Origin: Dipteronia dyeriana
Lineage: Eukaryota; Streptophyta; Magnoliopsida; Sapindales; Sapindaceae
DNA length: 64,000 nt
Assembly (NCBI GenBank): GCA_032871835.1
Contig: CM065297.1
Coordinates: 16,103,098-16,167,097, forward strand
Direction of reading: 5' to 3'
A program made the translations under genes and the position numbers. Below, piece after piece: positions 1 through 14,740 of this stretch; within the stretch, counting starts at the first letter, position 1; the number at the start of each line of letters is the position of its first letter. The notes under the pieces are model-generated. The model was not told the DNA's origin. It was given only the letters and a program-made list of their open reading frames with translations, and searched no databases.

Positions 1-480
1 TTTTGTCGTAAACGACCTTTCGGTCATTTTACCTTCCAAACAAGATTCATAAGTTGGTAGATCATCGACCTTTAAGTCACTTAGAGGTCTGTCACGTACC
101 AATCTTTTAATCCTATCAAGGTTAATATGACCTACGCGCAAATGCCATAGGTAGGTTTCATCTTTTGATAATTTTACTCTTTTATGATTAGGTTCCGTTG
201 ATTCCGTGTCTAACAAGTGAGAGATATTTCCATACAAATAGAATAATCCGTTTTCCAACGTACATTTACAAATAATTCTGTCATTCTTACTAATAATAAA
301 AGCTTTATTAAAAGTAACCGAATAACCAAATTTATTTAAACAAGAAACTGAAATTAAATTCCTCTTAAATTGAGGTATATAATAAACGTTTATTAAATCT
401 AAATGCATGTAAGAATCTAAACTAATTCTAATATCTCCCATTAAACTAGCAGACACCAACGCTCCATTGCCCAAACGCAA
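1..480 (-). pseudogene. copia pol fragment: GAG-pre-integrase region
   Basis: The minus strand encodes the segment between gag and integrase of a copia polyprotein. The run FKRNLISVSCLNKFGYSV is followed by the pre-integrase motifs YLWHLRVGH and ESCLEGKMT. In family members this is a zinc-binding HHCC domain; here the first cysteine of the C-x2-C pair reads as tyrosine (YESC, near positions 75-86), which the copy at 12270 keeps as CESC. The reading frame starts abruptly after gag: the DSG/DTG protease segment expected here is missing. The fragment leaves the window at position 1. Confidence 0.75.
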
Positions 481-496
481 GTTGAATTCGTTCTCA

Positions 497-1342
497 TTAA
501 GCCTTTTCCTTTCCTTGAACCCCTTCTTCCTTCTTGTCTTGAGACTTTAGGAAATTTCTTTTCCAATGTCCCTTTTCACCACAAAGGAAACACTTCCATT
601 TGATCTTGGTTACTTTCTTTGCCTCATTCTTAGTAGATCCTAGTTGCTTTTTCTTCTGTTGTTTCTTGACCTTTTTACTGGTCTTAACAGTAGCAACTTT
701 ACCTACGGTATGAATCTCTTGACCCTTGCCTTTCACAAGAATTTTTTTGGCGCTTTGAACATCTTGCATCAGGCCTTGCAAGGTGTATTCCTTATTATTC
801 AAGGTGTAGTCCAACTTGAATTGATCAAAGGAATCCGACAGTGAGTTGACAATCATGTCAATTTTCGTCTCACCATCTATCTCAGCACCATTCAGTTCAG
901 CAAAGTTGAGATGTACTATGACTTTCATCATGTGATCTTTCATAGTCTGTCCAGATTTCATCCTAAGATTCATAAAAATAGTCATTGGCCCTCTCTTAGT
1001 CGTCCTAGACCTCATAACAAACATCTCCTCTAAAGACATCATTATATCGGTAGCAGTCTCCATTCCTTTATGTTGCTGTTGCAACTCGTCGGAGATGGTG
1101 GCCATAATGTAACATTTAGCCATCTCATCAAAAGACTCCCATTGCCGATACTCACCTCATTGCTCCTGAGTAGATTCATTAGTAGGAGTAGGTGGTTTAG
1201 GAGCGTAAAGAACGAACTTATGCTTTTCGAATTGCAACAAAAGCCCAATTTTCATTTTCCATATGACATAATTATCACCAGTTAAAGTATTGTCTTTTAG
1301 GATGTTGATTAGGGATGGGTCATGATTTCTGAACAATAACAA
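497..1342 (-). pseudogene. copia gag (UBN2-type) with one in-frame stop
   Basis: Capsid/nucleocapsid gene of the copia element. An N-terminal part (1342-1157: RNHDPSLINILKDNTLTGDNYVIW and following) and a 208-residue part (1123-497) are in the same frame. They are split by one TGA at about 1154-1156, where the related copy at 11940 has an arginine codon (AGA). The second part has the typical gag stretch MKSGQTMKDHM, a lysine-rich linker and one zinc knuckle. The knuckle reads CFLCGEKGHWKRNF, so the last cysteine of C-x2-C-x4-H-x4-C is replaced by phenylalanine. Both the stop and the damaged knuckle argue against function. The family assignment rests on motif order. Confidence 0.8.
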
Positions 1343-2542
1343 AAATTATATAAGTAAATAATCATGATAAAGCACTTTCGAATATTTATCTTGAATTAAA
1401 TAAAATAATTCAATCGTAAAAATTCAACGGTGATCCAACACCCATAAATGTCACGCCTCATTTGGGAGTTCGCAACATTTACTAGTTGGACTAGGTCCCA
1501 CCTAATTGTTAACATAACAACCAACATTTTCATTTTTAGCCTTGCAATTTTATTAACAAGAACTCTTGAGAGGATATTAATAAAATTACATTGAGTGTGT
1601 TACCAAGTTATCGACCTTTAATATAATCCCTCACAAATATCCCTCATTTAGGAGTAGATATCGTTTGAGCTAATTGTCTAGTCTATCCTTGTAAGGAAGT
1701 ATCATGCTAAATTCCATTCATGAATACCTCTTGGGAGGTTATTACATGAAACATAAAGCTCAACTAAACTTGGAGGTCGTAGGTATTCCAAAACACCTTC
1801 TCCCACTCAATTATTTAAGGCGTGTGATCGAATTCCAAAGAATGATTTACCAAGTTATCTAGATGCCAATTTAGATACCTAAACTATTCTATACATATTC
1901 ATACTGAAATAGATATATGAGTGGCACTCCTATTCTATATGACATATTATCAAACAATGACAAACATTGCAATATTTACAAAAAATATAAATAGCTACAA
2001 TTTTGATCCATCCTAGAAAAGCAAGTAAATTACACGTCTAGGAATACAAAAAAAAAACTCATTTCTTGGTAAACAAGTCTTCACGCGACCTTCGTTGTTT
2101 GGACTCCCTCGGCTGCCTCCCATGGGTGTGCACACCCTTGGCCCCTTCCCATGGGTGTGCACAAGCCACAACCCCTTAAAGAGCTACCATGCGCAGCCCA
2201 TGGCTTCCATAGGGCTGTTGTGCGCAGCCCATGCCACAACAAACGTGGCCGCGTGCTCTTCGCACTCACGTTTGTTGTTACGGCTCGCACGGTTCCAAAC
2301 TTGTTCCGGTTGCTTCCAATTCTTCAAACCTTCGAGTCTTCGATACTTGAATGTATTATAGAAGAATTTACAATAAAAAAAAAGACTGCAGTTTTTTTAT
2401 TACAATAACAAAATAAAACAACTTAGCAACTACCAAGAAGGAAAATATGGCGATGATAGACCACCCTTCTTGTTACAATCCCAAAATCAAAAATACATTG
2501 TAATTCTATGACCAAAATTGAGCAATAACAAACCACATATAA

Positions 2543-2585
<43 letters not shown>

Positions 2586-2712
2586 ATACATTCCAATGTA
2601 AATATATATATGCGAATACCTAGAGTATCATCTCTTTCTAAAACATGCATATATACAACAAAAAGAAAAAGATTCACGTACACATAAATCAATTAATCAA
2701 GGGTACAATCAG
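1343..2712 (-). other. copia untranslated leader
   Basis: Region between primer site and gag with no convincing gene. It has a GC-rich stretch at about 2080-2330, with repeated CCCATGGGTGTGCACA-like and GCGCAGCCCATGCC-like words, which has a counterpart at 10760-11050 in the complete element. It also has a (TA)n run at about 2546-2583. Short open frames here are not conserved between the two copies in a coding-like way. Confidence 0.6.
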
Positions 2713-2724
2713 GCTTTGATACCA
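2713..2724 (-). promoter_or_regulatory. primer binding site (initiator tRNA-Met type)
   Basis: On the minus strand this reads TGGTATCAAAGC, three bases inside the LTR end. It resembles the plant copia primer site TGGTATCAGAGC, complementary to the 3' end of initiator methionine tRNA, with one mismatch. Confidence 0.8.
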
Positions 2725-2727
2725 ATT

Positions 2728-5208
<2,481 letters not shown>

Positions 5209-6884
5209 CACGCATGCACGAACGGACGCCCGCATGCATGTAAACATGAAAGTAACCACGCACGAACGCACGAACACATGGATGCATGGTCGGACACACG
5301 TATGCACCTATCACCCCCACATGCATGGACGTACTCTCAGACAGACCCACGAACGCATTTACACATGTACGCATGCAATACGCTCTCACGTATACAAGCA
5401 CGAACGCACGCATGGACACACGCATATGGACGTACGCACGCACGTATGCACATAAGTAAGAACGCAGGCATTCATGGATGCACTCTTGGAAGCAAGAACG
5501 CACGCACGCATGAATGCATGATTGAAATCAAGCACACACGCACGAATGCACGCAAGCACACAAGCATACACGGACGCTTGCACGCATGTACATACGCATA
5601 TACGCATGCACGAACACACACTTGAAATCAAGCACACAAGTACAAAAGCACTCACGCATATATGTACACATGCACGCTAGCACTCACGTACGCACGTACG
5701 TATGAACGCACGCTCGCACGCACACATGCATGCACCCACGCACTCTCGTACACACATATGTCCGCACACATGCATGTAACCATGCACGCACACTCGCATG
5801 CTCGCACGCATGCTCGTATGCTCGTACCCACGTAACCACGCAAGCATGCACGTAGGCACATATGCACAAATGCACGCATGCACTCACGCACACACTGACG
5901 GATGCATGCACACACACATTTATTCATGCACTGACGTACACACACATGCACGCACTGATGCACTCACTTATGTACGCACGTAAGCACTGATACACTCTAG
6001 CACGTACTCAACCACGCACTCACGGACGCACATACACACTCATGTATGGATGCACGCACTGATGGATGCACTGAAAGACACACTGAAAGACGCATACACT
6101 AACGCACTCATGCATGCACTGGCTGACTGACATACGTACGCACGTACAAACGGATGTACGTATATAATCACGGATGCACACATGCACGTACGCACTCATG
6201 CATGAACTCATGTATGCACAGAAGCATGAATGTAAGCATGAAAGCACGCATGCACAGTGCATGCACGCACTGACGGATGCACGCTCACTCGCACTCATGC
6301 ACGGATGCACGATCACATACACATACACATGTATGCACGTACTCATGCAAGCACGCACGCACGCACCTAAGGATGCTTACACTCCGACACACATGAACAG
6401 ACACACGAGTGTGAGCGCACATGTACGGACATACGAACAGATGGACACACATATGTATGTTCTTACAGACACACGCACGCTTGGTCGCACGTACGTACGC
6501 ATGCTCATACGGATGCTCACACGCACGAATATACGGATGCATGCACAGACACATGAACGGATGCGTAAATGCATACGTGCAAGCACGGACGCATGAATGC
6601 ATGCATGCACGTACACATACAGGCATGCACATACGTACGCACACAAGCACACACGCATGCATGCAAGCACGTATGCATATATGCACGCACGTATGCACGC
6701 ACGCTCGCATGCCCAAACGTACGCATAAATGTACACACGCACTCTCGCATGTATGCAAGCACGCACACATGCACGAAAGCATCCACGCATGCACACACGC
6801 ATATAAGTATGCACGTACGGATACACGCACGCATGCACGATTGCTTGCACCTATGCATGTGCGCATGCACGCACGTACGTATAG
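5209..6884. repeat. RYRY tetranucleotide array A1
   Basis: About 1.7 kb of degenerate 4-bp units with approximate consensus GYAY (GCAC, GTAC, GCAT, GTAT, occasional GCTC, ACTC, GGAT). It is largely alternating purine-pyrimidine and contains no other recognisable sequence. It lies between the copia LTR end and a gypsy pol 3' end. The unit has no stop codon in any of six frames, so long Cys/His/Arg/Ala/Thr/Val-rich frames appear on both strands; none has a domain, and I do not call them genes. Confidence 0.93.
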
Positions 6885-7095
6885 ACGTGATGATAATAAG
6901 AAAGATGCATCAAGGGATCCATTGCATGTTCGGGTTAGGCCAATAACAAGGGCAAGAGCTAAAAGATTCAAAGAAACACTAAATGGCCTAATTAAAGATA
7001 CTTGGGTTGATTTTGATTTGTTGAAGTCAAAGATAAGCCCACATGAAAACCAAGGCTTAATTAACGTCATCAAGGCAATTGATTGGGCCGAATAA
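6885..7095 (+). pseudogene. gypsy polyprotein C-terminus (fragment G1)
   Basis: Starts right at the array edge with GATGATAATAAGAAAGATGC and encodes a tail with the motif ITRARAKRFKETLNGL, then NQGLINVIKAIDWAE before a TAA. This is the usual C-terminal end of many plant Ty3/gypsy Gag-Pol polyproteins. All upstream pol domains (protease, RT, RNase H, integrase) are absent: the array takes their place. Related ends lie at about 18220-18447 (-) and 18525-18660 (+). Confidence 0.75.
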
Positions 7096-7664
7096 GAGAA
7101 GACTTGGGCGTGTGGCACAAGTTTGGGCATGTGGTGAACGACAAAGGGTTGGAGGAGATTCAATTTTGGCTAATTTGTTTCCTTTTAATTTCCAAAGAAT
7201 AAGAGTTGAGCTTGCAAATAGGGAGCAAGTCAATAGTTGCTTGATTTAGTTTTTGGCTCTTTCCCTTTTGTTTGGCAATTATTGCCCAATTTAGTTTTCT
7301 GGTTGTAAGGCCTTAATGGCCGAATATTCTTGTTTCCTTTTAAGGTTGGCTTGGATCCTTTATTTTCGATTAGGGTTTTAGTTTATAAAGGAACCAATTG
7401 ATGTAATTTTGGGCGGACTTGAATTGAATTAAAAATAGCGAGAGTTTATATCTTTGGTTTTGAGACCTTGACTTATCACTCACATTTCTTTCTTATTCTT
7501 GAGTGTGGCATCTTCAACTTTCTTGATATCTTTGGTTCTTATATCCTTATAGATAACGGTTCACGGTCGGATATTGTTCTTGTTTACAAACTTGAAATTA
7601 GAAAACGATCCTTCGTTACCATATATTAGTTCCGGGTCTGACTACTCTTGGTGAGGTTTATATC
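7096..7664 (+). repeat. gypsy 3' untranslated region and LTR (fragment G1)
   Basis: Follows the pol end. A purine-rich stretch GGTTGGAGGAG (near 7149) is a possible polypurine tract. The downstream part matches 18890-19435 and the reverse complement of 17691-18200 by eye, including the words GACTTATCACTCAC, TTGAGTGTGGCATCTTCAAC and ACGGTTCACGGTC. In the 19435 copy this sequence ends in ATATCA just before a primer site, which identifies it as an LTR. Here the end changes to ATATCTAGACAG and runs straight into array A2. The left LTR boundary is uncertain. Confidence 0.65.
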
Positions 7665-7907
7665 TAGACAGATGCACGAACACATGTACGCACGTACACA
7701 CACAAGCACGCAGGCATGCATGCACACACGTACGCTCGCATGCACGCTCCCTTGCACATACACAAGTACGCACTCACACACTCCCGCATGCACGGACTCA
7801 TTCCTGTATACACACATGTACGCACGCTCGCACACACACTCACACACATGAAAACACGAACATACGCACGTATAAATGCACAAACAAGTAACTGAATGCG
7901 CGAGCAC
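7665..7907. repeat. RYRY tetranucleotide array A2
   Basis: A short array of the same unit type as A1, lying between the right ends of two gypsy LTRs in opposite orientation (G1 plus at 7664, G2 minus at 7908). No gene seen. Confidence 0.88.
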
Positions 7908-7969
7908 GCACGAACTGATACGAACCTTACCAAGAATAGTAAGACCCAGAACAAATATATGGTAGTAAG
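7908..7969 (-). repeat. gypsy LTR end, fragment G2, first part
   Basis: In minus sense this is the LTR right end (CTTACTACCATATATTTGTTC ... GGTTCGTATCA). It continues at 17691 once the copia insertion is removed. The last five bases, GTAAG (7965-7969), are the left copy of the target-site duplication. Confidence 0.75.
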
Positions 7970-10383
7970 TGTTAAGATTATGCTCGATAGCAAGAGTGTA
8001 ATATTGTAATTAACAATCTTTTCATACGAATAAAGTGATTTCTAGTTTAACAAATCTTATAGCATTTATAGTTTAATTATTATAATTGTCAAAAGTAAAT
8101 AATCATAAGGTCAAAAGACTATGAGAAAAGAAGAATTGTTCATACATCTAGATATGTATGAGATAGATACAATTCTTTAGTTAATCTTGAATAATATTCA
8201 CAACTTAAGATAGAAGGTTGGGTGCATTTATCCTGTCAAAGTTGTAGATTCTTTTGCTAGCATTTGAGTGGGATCAAATGTGTTATGATGAGTCTAAAAT
8301 CATCAAAGTGTGGTGTCTTTGGGCAAAAGAATCTAGTGCATTGGGTGCATTGAATAGGATCACAATGAAATACTTTATCTAGAACGGTCAATGGATAAAA
8401 GTTTTCATTTGAAGACAATCGGAGAGTCTATCTCAATCCTGAGATAAATGATGGACTTATGGTTGCAAGTGTTATCATTTGAGCAATCAATGAGTACGAT
8501 CATATAGCATAGTCTATCCGTGATAGTTTGGTGGTATTCATTTGTTAATCCATAGAGGACTTCATTTATAGATATGGACATCGTGGCTCCATTTATTAAA
8601 TGAGAGTAGAATATCATCATATGGAAGTTTTAAGGTATTGGATATTAAATCTTAACGATAAGTTTTCAATAGTGTCTATTGAAACATGGCTTCTGGACAA
8701 GTCAAAATATCCAAGTTCAAAATGTGGTCATATGAGTAAATATAGTAACTTAGAGAGCTATAGACGGTCTATGAGCTCTTGGCGATTACTGGTATTCTTC
8801 ACGAGGATACACTTTCTCCAATAAGGTTGTCTAGGGTATGAATGAGTAACATCAACTTATTCTATCTTTATTTAAGAGTTCAATTTTAGGTTTTTAGTGG
8901 AATTAACTAAAATTAAATAGATCGGAACTAAGTGAATCATTTGTTGATTGTGATTGGGTTGTGTCTATTGAAGCTTAAATTTAGATAGCCCGCCAAGATC
9001 CTCAATCCACACGAACTTGCATGGATCACTTGATATATTCTACCGGACCAATTAAGGGGTCCATCTAGAATTGTATTAAGGCATGTGAACTTATTTCTTT
9101 TTGTAAGAATAGGTCTAGTTCACATGTGGACTTTTTTATTAAGGTCCAATGGATTAATAAAATAAGGAAAATAATATATGGCCCTTATATGGTATGGGCG
9201 GTAAGGTTATTGAGAATAGCTTAAATGTATTATTTTAATTTATTATTTAATTAAATGGAAATTAATTAATTATTTAATTAAAAGTCAAATCTTTTTCTTA
9301 GTAGGAGATGGTCTCCTAAAACTATACTATTGTTTGTAGTATAGTTAATGTTAAAGACTATATTTGATAAGTAGATAAATAAAAGGAATTATTTATCTAA
9401 TCAAATTAGGAAGTCTTTAATATGGTTACAAATATATTATTGAGTTGGATAAGGAGTCTTGGTTGAGGATAGAATTCTTTTTTTGAAAAGGATTCTTAAC
9501 CACCAAGTAAATCTACCTAAGGAAAGGATTCTTAACTACCAAGTAAATCCTTCTTAGGAAAGGATTTGTGATCCTAATCTATATCATATAAAATTTGGAG
9601 CCCATATATATATACAAGAGGATAGAATTCCTTTAAGATAAGGATTCTTAACTACCAAATAAATCCACCTGAGGAAATGATTCTTGTCAACCAAGTAAAT
9701 CCTTCTTAGGAAAGGATTTATGATCCTATATATATGTGTGTGTGATTTGTGGCCAGCCCTAAGAATTCTATGATAAAATTTCGACCATGCCTAGGTAATT
9801 TTCAAGAGAGAATTTGGCATAGCAAGAGAGAATTTTGAGGGAGAAAAATTAGTTTTTGCTCTAGACAAAATTCAATCAACTCATAGAAAAAGGGTGTGGA
9901 ATTCGGCCAAGGAAAAAAGAGAAAAAGATAACGTTTTTGTTTTCAATAGTACACTAGTATCATTTACATCAAAAGGGTTTTGTGTACAATATTGAATCAA
10001 GGTTCACGCGAGTTTCAATCAAATTAATAGATAATTCACAAGTGACCAGACGTTCTTGGATTTTTCTCTTGGAGAATATTTGTAACTAACAAAGAAAAGG
10101 TTTTGCTTTGTCTCCATCCTCAGGTATACAATTTAAAGAAAGGGAGTCCACACTCCAAGGTTAGTCACGTTCGTGATTGGATTGGAAGATCTTACGGAAT
10201 CAATTCGGTGCTTGTTCAATCGTCACGAGAAAAAGGTACGATACTTTTATATACGTCAATTAATCTAGGGTTAAGGTTCTCGTTGCATAAAGGGAAAAAA
10301 AAATATTTATAAGCAAACCCTAAATTTCTAATTTTCATTTTCTCACGCTTCTGTTGCATTTTGAAACTGTTTTTTTCCCTACA
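7970..10383 (+). repeat. 5' LTR (2414 bp)
   Basis: Starts TGTTAAGATTATGCTCGATAG and ends TTCCCTACA. Pairs with 15253-17690; by eye they differ at scattered positions and in a few small indels. Promoter elements were not pinned down. Confidence 0.9.
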
Positions 10384-10385
10384 AC

Positions 10386-10397
10386 TGGTATCAGAGC
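10386..10397 (+). promoter_or_regulatory. primer binding site (initiator tRNA-Met type)
   Basis: TGGTATCAGAGC, two bases after the LTR end. It matches the usual plant primer site complementary to initiator methionine tRNA. Confidence 0.9.
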
Positions 10398-10523
10398 CTG
10401 GTTGTACCCTTGATTAATTGATGTATGTGTTCGTGAATCTTTTTCTTTTGTTGTATATATGCATGTTTTAGAAAGAGATGGCACTCTAGGTATTCGCATA
10501 TATATTTACATTGGAATGTATGA

Positions 10524-10573
<50 letters not shown>

Positions 10574-11780
10574 TTTATATGTGGTTTGTTATTGCTCAAT
10601 TTTGCTCCTAGAATTTCAATGTATTTTGTTTTGGGATTGTAACAAGAATGATGGTCTATCATCGCCATAATTTCCTTCTTGGTAGTTGCTAAGTTTTTTT
10701 TTTTATTTTGTTGTTGTAATAAAAAAAACTGCAGTATTTTATTATTTAAATTCTTCTGTAATACATTCAAGTTTTGAAGACTCGAAGGTTTGAAGAATTA
10801 GGAGCAACCGGAACAATTTTGGGACCGTGCAAGCCGTAACAACGAACGTGCATGCGAAGAGCGCGCAGCAACGTTTGTTGTGGCATGGGCTGCGCACGGC
10901 AGCCCTTTTGGTAGCCATGTGCTGCGCATGGCAGCCCTTTATGGGTTTGTGGCATGCGCAAGCCCATGGGTAAGAGCGAGGGGTGCGCACGCCCATAGGA
11001 GGTAGCCGAGGGAGTCCAAACGACGAAGGTCTCGTGAAGACTTGTTCACCAAGAAAGGAATTCTTGTATTCCAAGATATATGTAATTTACTTGTTTTTCT
11101 AGGATGGACCAAAATTGTAGCTATTTATATTTTTTGTAAATATTGCAATGTTTGTCATTGTTCGATAACATGTCATATAGAATAGGAGTGCCACTCATAT
11201 ATCTCTTTTGGTATGAACATTCATTGAATGGTTTAAGTATCTAAATTGGCATCTAGATAACTTGGTAAATCATTCTTTGGAATTCGATCACACGCCTTAA
11301 ACAATTAAGTGGGAGAAGGTGTTTTGGAACACCTACGGCCTCCAAGTTTAGTTGAGCTTTATGTTTCGTGAATAACCTCCCAAGAGGTATTCATTAATGG
11401 AATTTAGCAAGATACTTCCTTACAAGGATAGACTAAACAATTAGCCCAAACGATATCTACTCCCAAAGGAGGGATATTCGTGAGGGATTAAATTGAAGGT
11501 CGATAACTTGGTAACACACTTAATGTAATTTTATTAATATCCTCCCAAGAGTTCTTGTTAATAAAATTGCAAGGCTAAAATAGAAAACGTTGGTTGTTAT
11601 GTTAACAATTAGGTGGGACCTAGTCCAACTAGTAAATGGTGCATACTCCCAATGGAGGCGTGACATTTATAGGTGTTGGATCACCGTTGAATTTTTCGAT
11701 TGAATTATTTTATTTAATTCAAGATAAATATTCAAAAGTGCTTTATCGTGATTATTTACTTATATATTTTTTGTTAATAT
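10398..11780 (+). other. copia leader, no gene seen
   Basis: Includes a (TA)n(TG)n run near 10525-10573 and a GC-rich block at about 10770-11040 shared, in reverse, with 2080-2330. Short open frames occur but none shows a protein family signature. Confidence 0.55.
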
Positions 11781-12269
11781 TAAGAAATCATAACCCCATC
11801 CCTAATCAATATCCTAAAAGATAATACTTTAACTGATGATAATTATGTCATATGGAAAAGGAATATTGGGTTGTTGTTGCAAGTTGACAAGTATAAGTTC
11901 ATTCTGTATATTCCTTAACCGCCAAACTAATGAATCTACTCAGGAGCAAAGAGATGAGTATCAGTAGTGGAAGTCTTTAGATGAGATGGCTAAATGTACG
12001 TTACATTATGGTCATCATCTCCAACGTGTTGCAACAGCAACATGAAGGAATGGAGACTGTTGCCGATATTATGATGTCTCTAGACAGGGATTCATATGGT
12101 TGGTAAAGTTGCTACTGTTAAGACCCGTTAGAAGGTCAAGAAACAACAGAGGATAAAGAAACTTGGGCCTTCTAAGAAGGAGACCAACAAAGTAACCAAG
12201 ATCAAAGGGAAGTGTATCCTTTGTGGTTAAAAGGGTTAAAGGAATAGACTGAATAATAATGAATTCAAC
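11780..12269 (+). pseudogene. copia gag remnant
   Basis: Corresponds to the gag at 497-1342 but is badly damaged. The N-terminal AAGAAATCATAACCCC segment aligns, then frameshifts and stops follow. Most of the middle (the MKSGQTMKDHM region) is deleted, with the coding sequence jumping from the TCTCTAGACAGG area (about 12080) to GTTGGTAAAGTTGCTAC. The zinc knuckle survives only as KCILCG followed by stops. No protease DSG/DTG motif lies between it and the pre-integrase region. Confidence 0.7.
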
Positions 12270-13525
12270 TTGTATTTTGGCAAAGGAGCGTTGGTGTCTA
12301 CTAGTGTAGTGGGAGATATTAGAATTAATTTAGATTCTAGTAGGCATTTAGATTTAATAGACGTTTATTATGTAACTCAATTCAAGAGGAATTTAATTTC
12401 AGTTTCTTGTTTAAATAAATTTGGTTATTCGGTTACTTTTAATAAAGCTTTTATTATTAGTAAAAATGACAAATTTATTTGCAAAGGTACATTGGAAAAC
12501 GGATTATTCAATTTGCATGAAAATATCTTCTACTTGTTAGACACGGAATCAACGGAACCTAATCATAAAAGAGTAAAATTATCAAAAGATGAAACCTACC
12601 TATGGCATTTGCTCTTAGGTCATAGTAACCTTATTAGGATTAAAAGATTGGTAAGTGACGGACCTCTAAGTGACTTAAAGGTTGATGATCTACCAACTTG
12701 TGAATCTTGTTTGGAAGGTAAAATGACCAAAAGGTCGTTTACGACTAAAGGCGCAAGAGCCATCAAATGCTTAGGATTGATACACACTGATGTGTGTGGA
12801 CCTATGAGCATTCAAGCTAGAGGTGGATATGAGTACTTCATCACTTTCATGGATGATCACTCAAGATTTGGCTATGTGTATCTCATGAGACATAAGTCAG
12901 ATGCTTTTGATATGTTCAAAGCATTTAAAGCTGAAGTAGAAAATCAGCTTGAGAAACGCATAAAAATCTTGAGGTCCGATCGTGGTGGAGAATATCTATC
13001 TGGTGAGTTTCAATAATATCTTATTGATAATGGAATAATTTCGCAGTTTTCTGCACCAGTCACACCTCAACAAAATGGGGTGGTAGAAAGGAGAATTAGA
13101 ACTCTTTTGGATATGGTTAGGTCTATGTTAAGTTATTCAACGCTCCCTAATTCTTTTTGGGGAAATGCTTTACAAACTGCCATGTATATTCTAAACGATG
13201 TACCATCTAAGTCGATTCCTAAAACACCGCATGAGTTGTGGACCAGACGAAAGCCTAGTTTACAACACTTAAGGATATTTGGATGTCTTGCGCACGTGTT
13301 TAAAGGAAAGACAGAAAAAATGGAGTCCCGTTCAGAAACATACATATTTGTTGGGTATCCAAAAGGAACAAAAGGATATTATTTTTATAGTCCTTCAGAT
13401 CTTAAAGTATTTGTTTCGACAACTGCCAAATTTCTAGAAGATGACTATATGAATAATTTTGTGCCTAAAAGTAGAATTGTCCTGAATGTGCTTTTAGGAG
13501 ATACAATTCCACAAGAGGTTTCGTA
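12270..13525 (+). pseudogene. copia pol: pre-integrase and integrase
   Basis: Two open stretches (12270-13016 and 13080-13526) in one frame are separated by a TAA after GGEYLSGEFQ. Domains in order: the pre-integrase zinc region with YLWHLLLGH and CESCLEGKMT, then the integrase core with the first aspartate in IHTDVCGPM, the second in ILRSDRGGEY and the glutamate in [10 protein letters not shown], completing the D-D-E triad. An [14 protein letters not shown] segment, typical of the end of a copia integrase, follows. Its normal role is insertion of element cDNA into nuclear DNA. The catalytic residues are visible, but the premature stop separates the second aspartate from the glutamate, so this copy is presumably inactive. 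Confidence 0.85.
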
Positions 13526-13679
13526 ACCAAACCCAATTGTAAGTTCCATATCAACACAAGATCAATAATCTACCATACCTCGTCGTAGTGGGAGGGTTGT
13601 TAGACAACTCGAGAGAAACATCGGTCTAGGAGAATCTGTATAGAATATTCCAGACGACGATGATCCCTATACGTACAAG

Positions 13680-14740
13680 GAAGCAATGGAAGATGTTGAT
13701 TGTCACCATTGGCAAAAGGCAATGCAATCCGAAATTGAATCTATGTTCAAAAACAAAGTTTGGTCTCTTGTAGACTTGCCTAAAGGGATAAAACTCATTG
13801 GGTGCAAGTGGGTATACAAGAGGAAAAAAGGAATGGATGGTAAGGTGGAAATATTTAAAGCTAGATTAGTAACTAAAGGTTATACACAAAAGAAAGGTAT
13901 CAATTATGAAGAAACATTCTCTCTTGTGGACATGCTTAAATCCATTAGGATACTCTTATCCATTGTGGCATCTCTAGACCTAGAGATTTGGCAAATGGAC
14001 GTCAATACAGCTTTTCTTAATGGAAGTCTTGACGAAAGCATCTATATGATGCAACCAGAGGGATTCATTAAAAATGGCCAAGAGGAAAGGGTATGCAAGT
14101 TGTAAAGATCCATATATGGATTGAAGTAAGCATCCAGATCCTGGAACATAAGGTTCGATCAAGCCGTAAAAGGTTTTGGATTTATTCAAAACCTTGATGA
14201 ACCTTGTGTATACAAAAGGATCAAAGGCGACAAGTTGGTTTTCCTAGTTCTTTACATTGATGATATACTACTCATCGGAAACGATATAGGTGTATTGACA
14301 TCAATAAAAGAATGGTTAGAAAAATAATTTGATATGAAGGACTTAGGAGAAGCAAGTTATATTCTTGGTATCCAAGTCATAAGGGATAGAAAGAATAAAA
14401 CGATTGCATTATCCCAAGCTTCATAAACAGATAAAATCTTGTCTAGGTTTTCTATGCAAGATTCCAAGAAAGGTATGTTATCTTTCAGACATGGAATCAA
14501 ACTTTCTAAGGAACAAGTTCCTAAGAGTGAGCATGAAGAAGCAATTCATGAGTAAGGTTCCATATGCATCGGTAGTTGGAAGTCTCATGTATGCAATGCT
14601 CTGCACTATACCAGATATTTGTTTTGTTGTGGGCATAGTTAGCAGGTTTCAATCGAAGCCTGGTCCTGATCACTGGACAGCAGTCAAGCATATTTTAAAG
14701 TATCTTAGGAGAACGAGAGATTATATGCTTATATATTCTT
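13680..14740 (+). pseudogene. copia pol: reverse transcriptase
   Basis: The RT begins at about 13686 (WQKAMQSEIESM). It runs through IGCKWVYKRKKG, KARLVTKGYTQK and WQMDVNTAFLNGSLDESIYM, to a stop after ERVCKL (14103). Decayed pieces follow: RSIYGLK, a second stop, then LVFLVLYIDDILLIGND with the catalytic YIDD motif near 14256. Further stops and frameshifts follow, e.g. EWLEK then TAA near 14325 and ALSQAS then TAA near 14423. The order after integrase fits Ty1/copia, not gypsy. Not functional as read. Confidence 0.85.

Noticed and set aside
2095..2408. Short open frames in the GC-rich copia leader
   Set aside because: Present at the equivalent place in the other copy (10742-11074), but with indels that change the frame and without any protein signature. 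Better read as untranslated leader.
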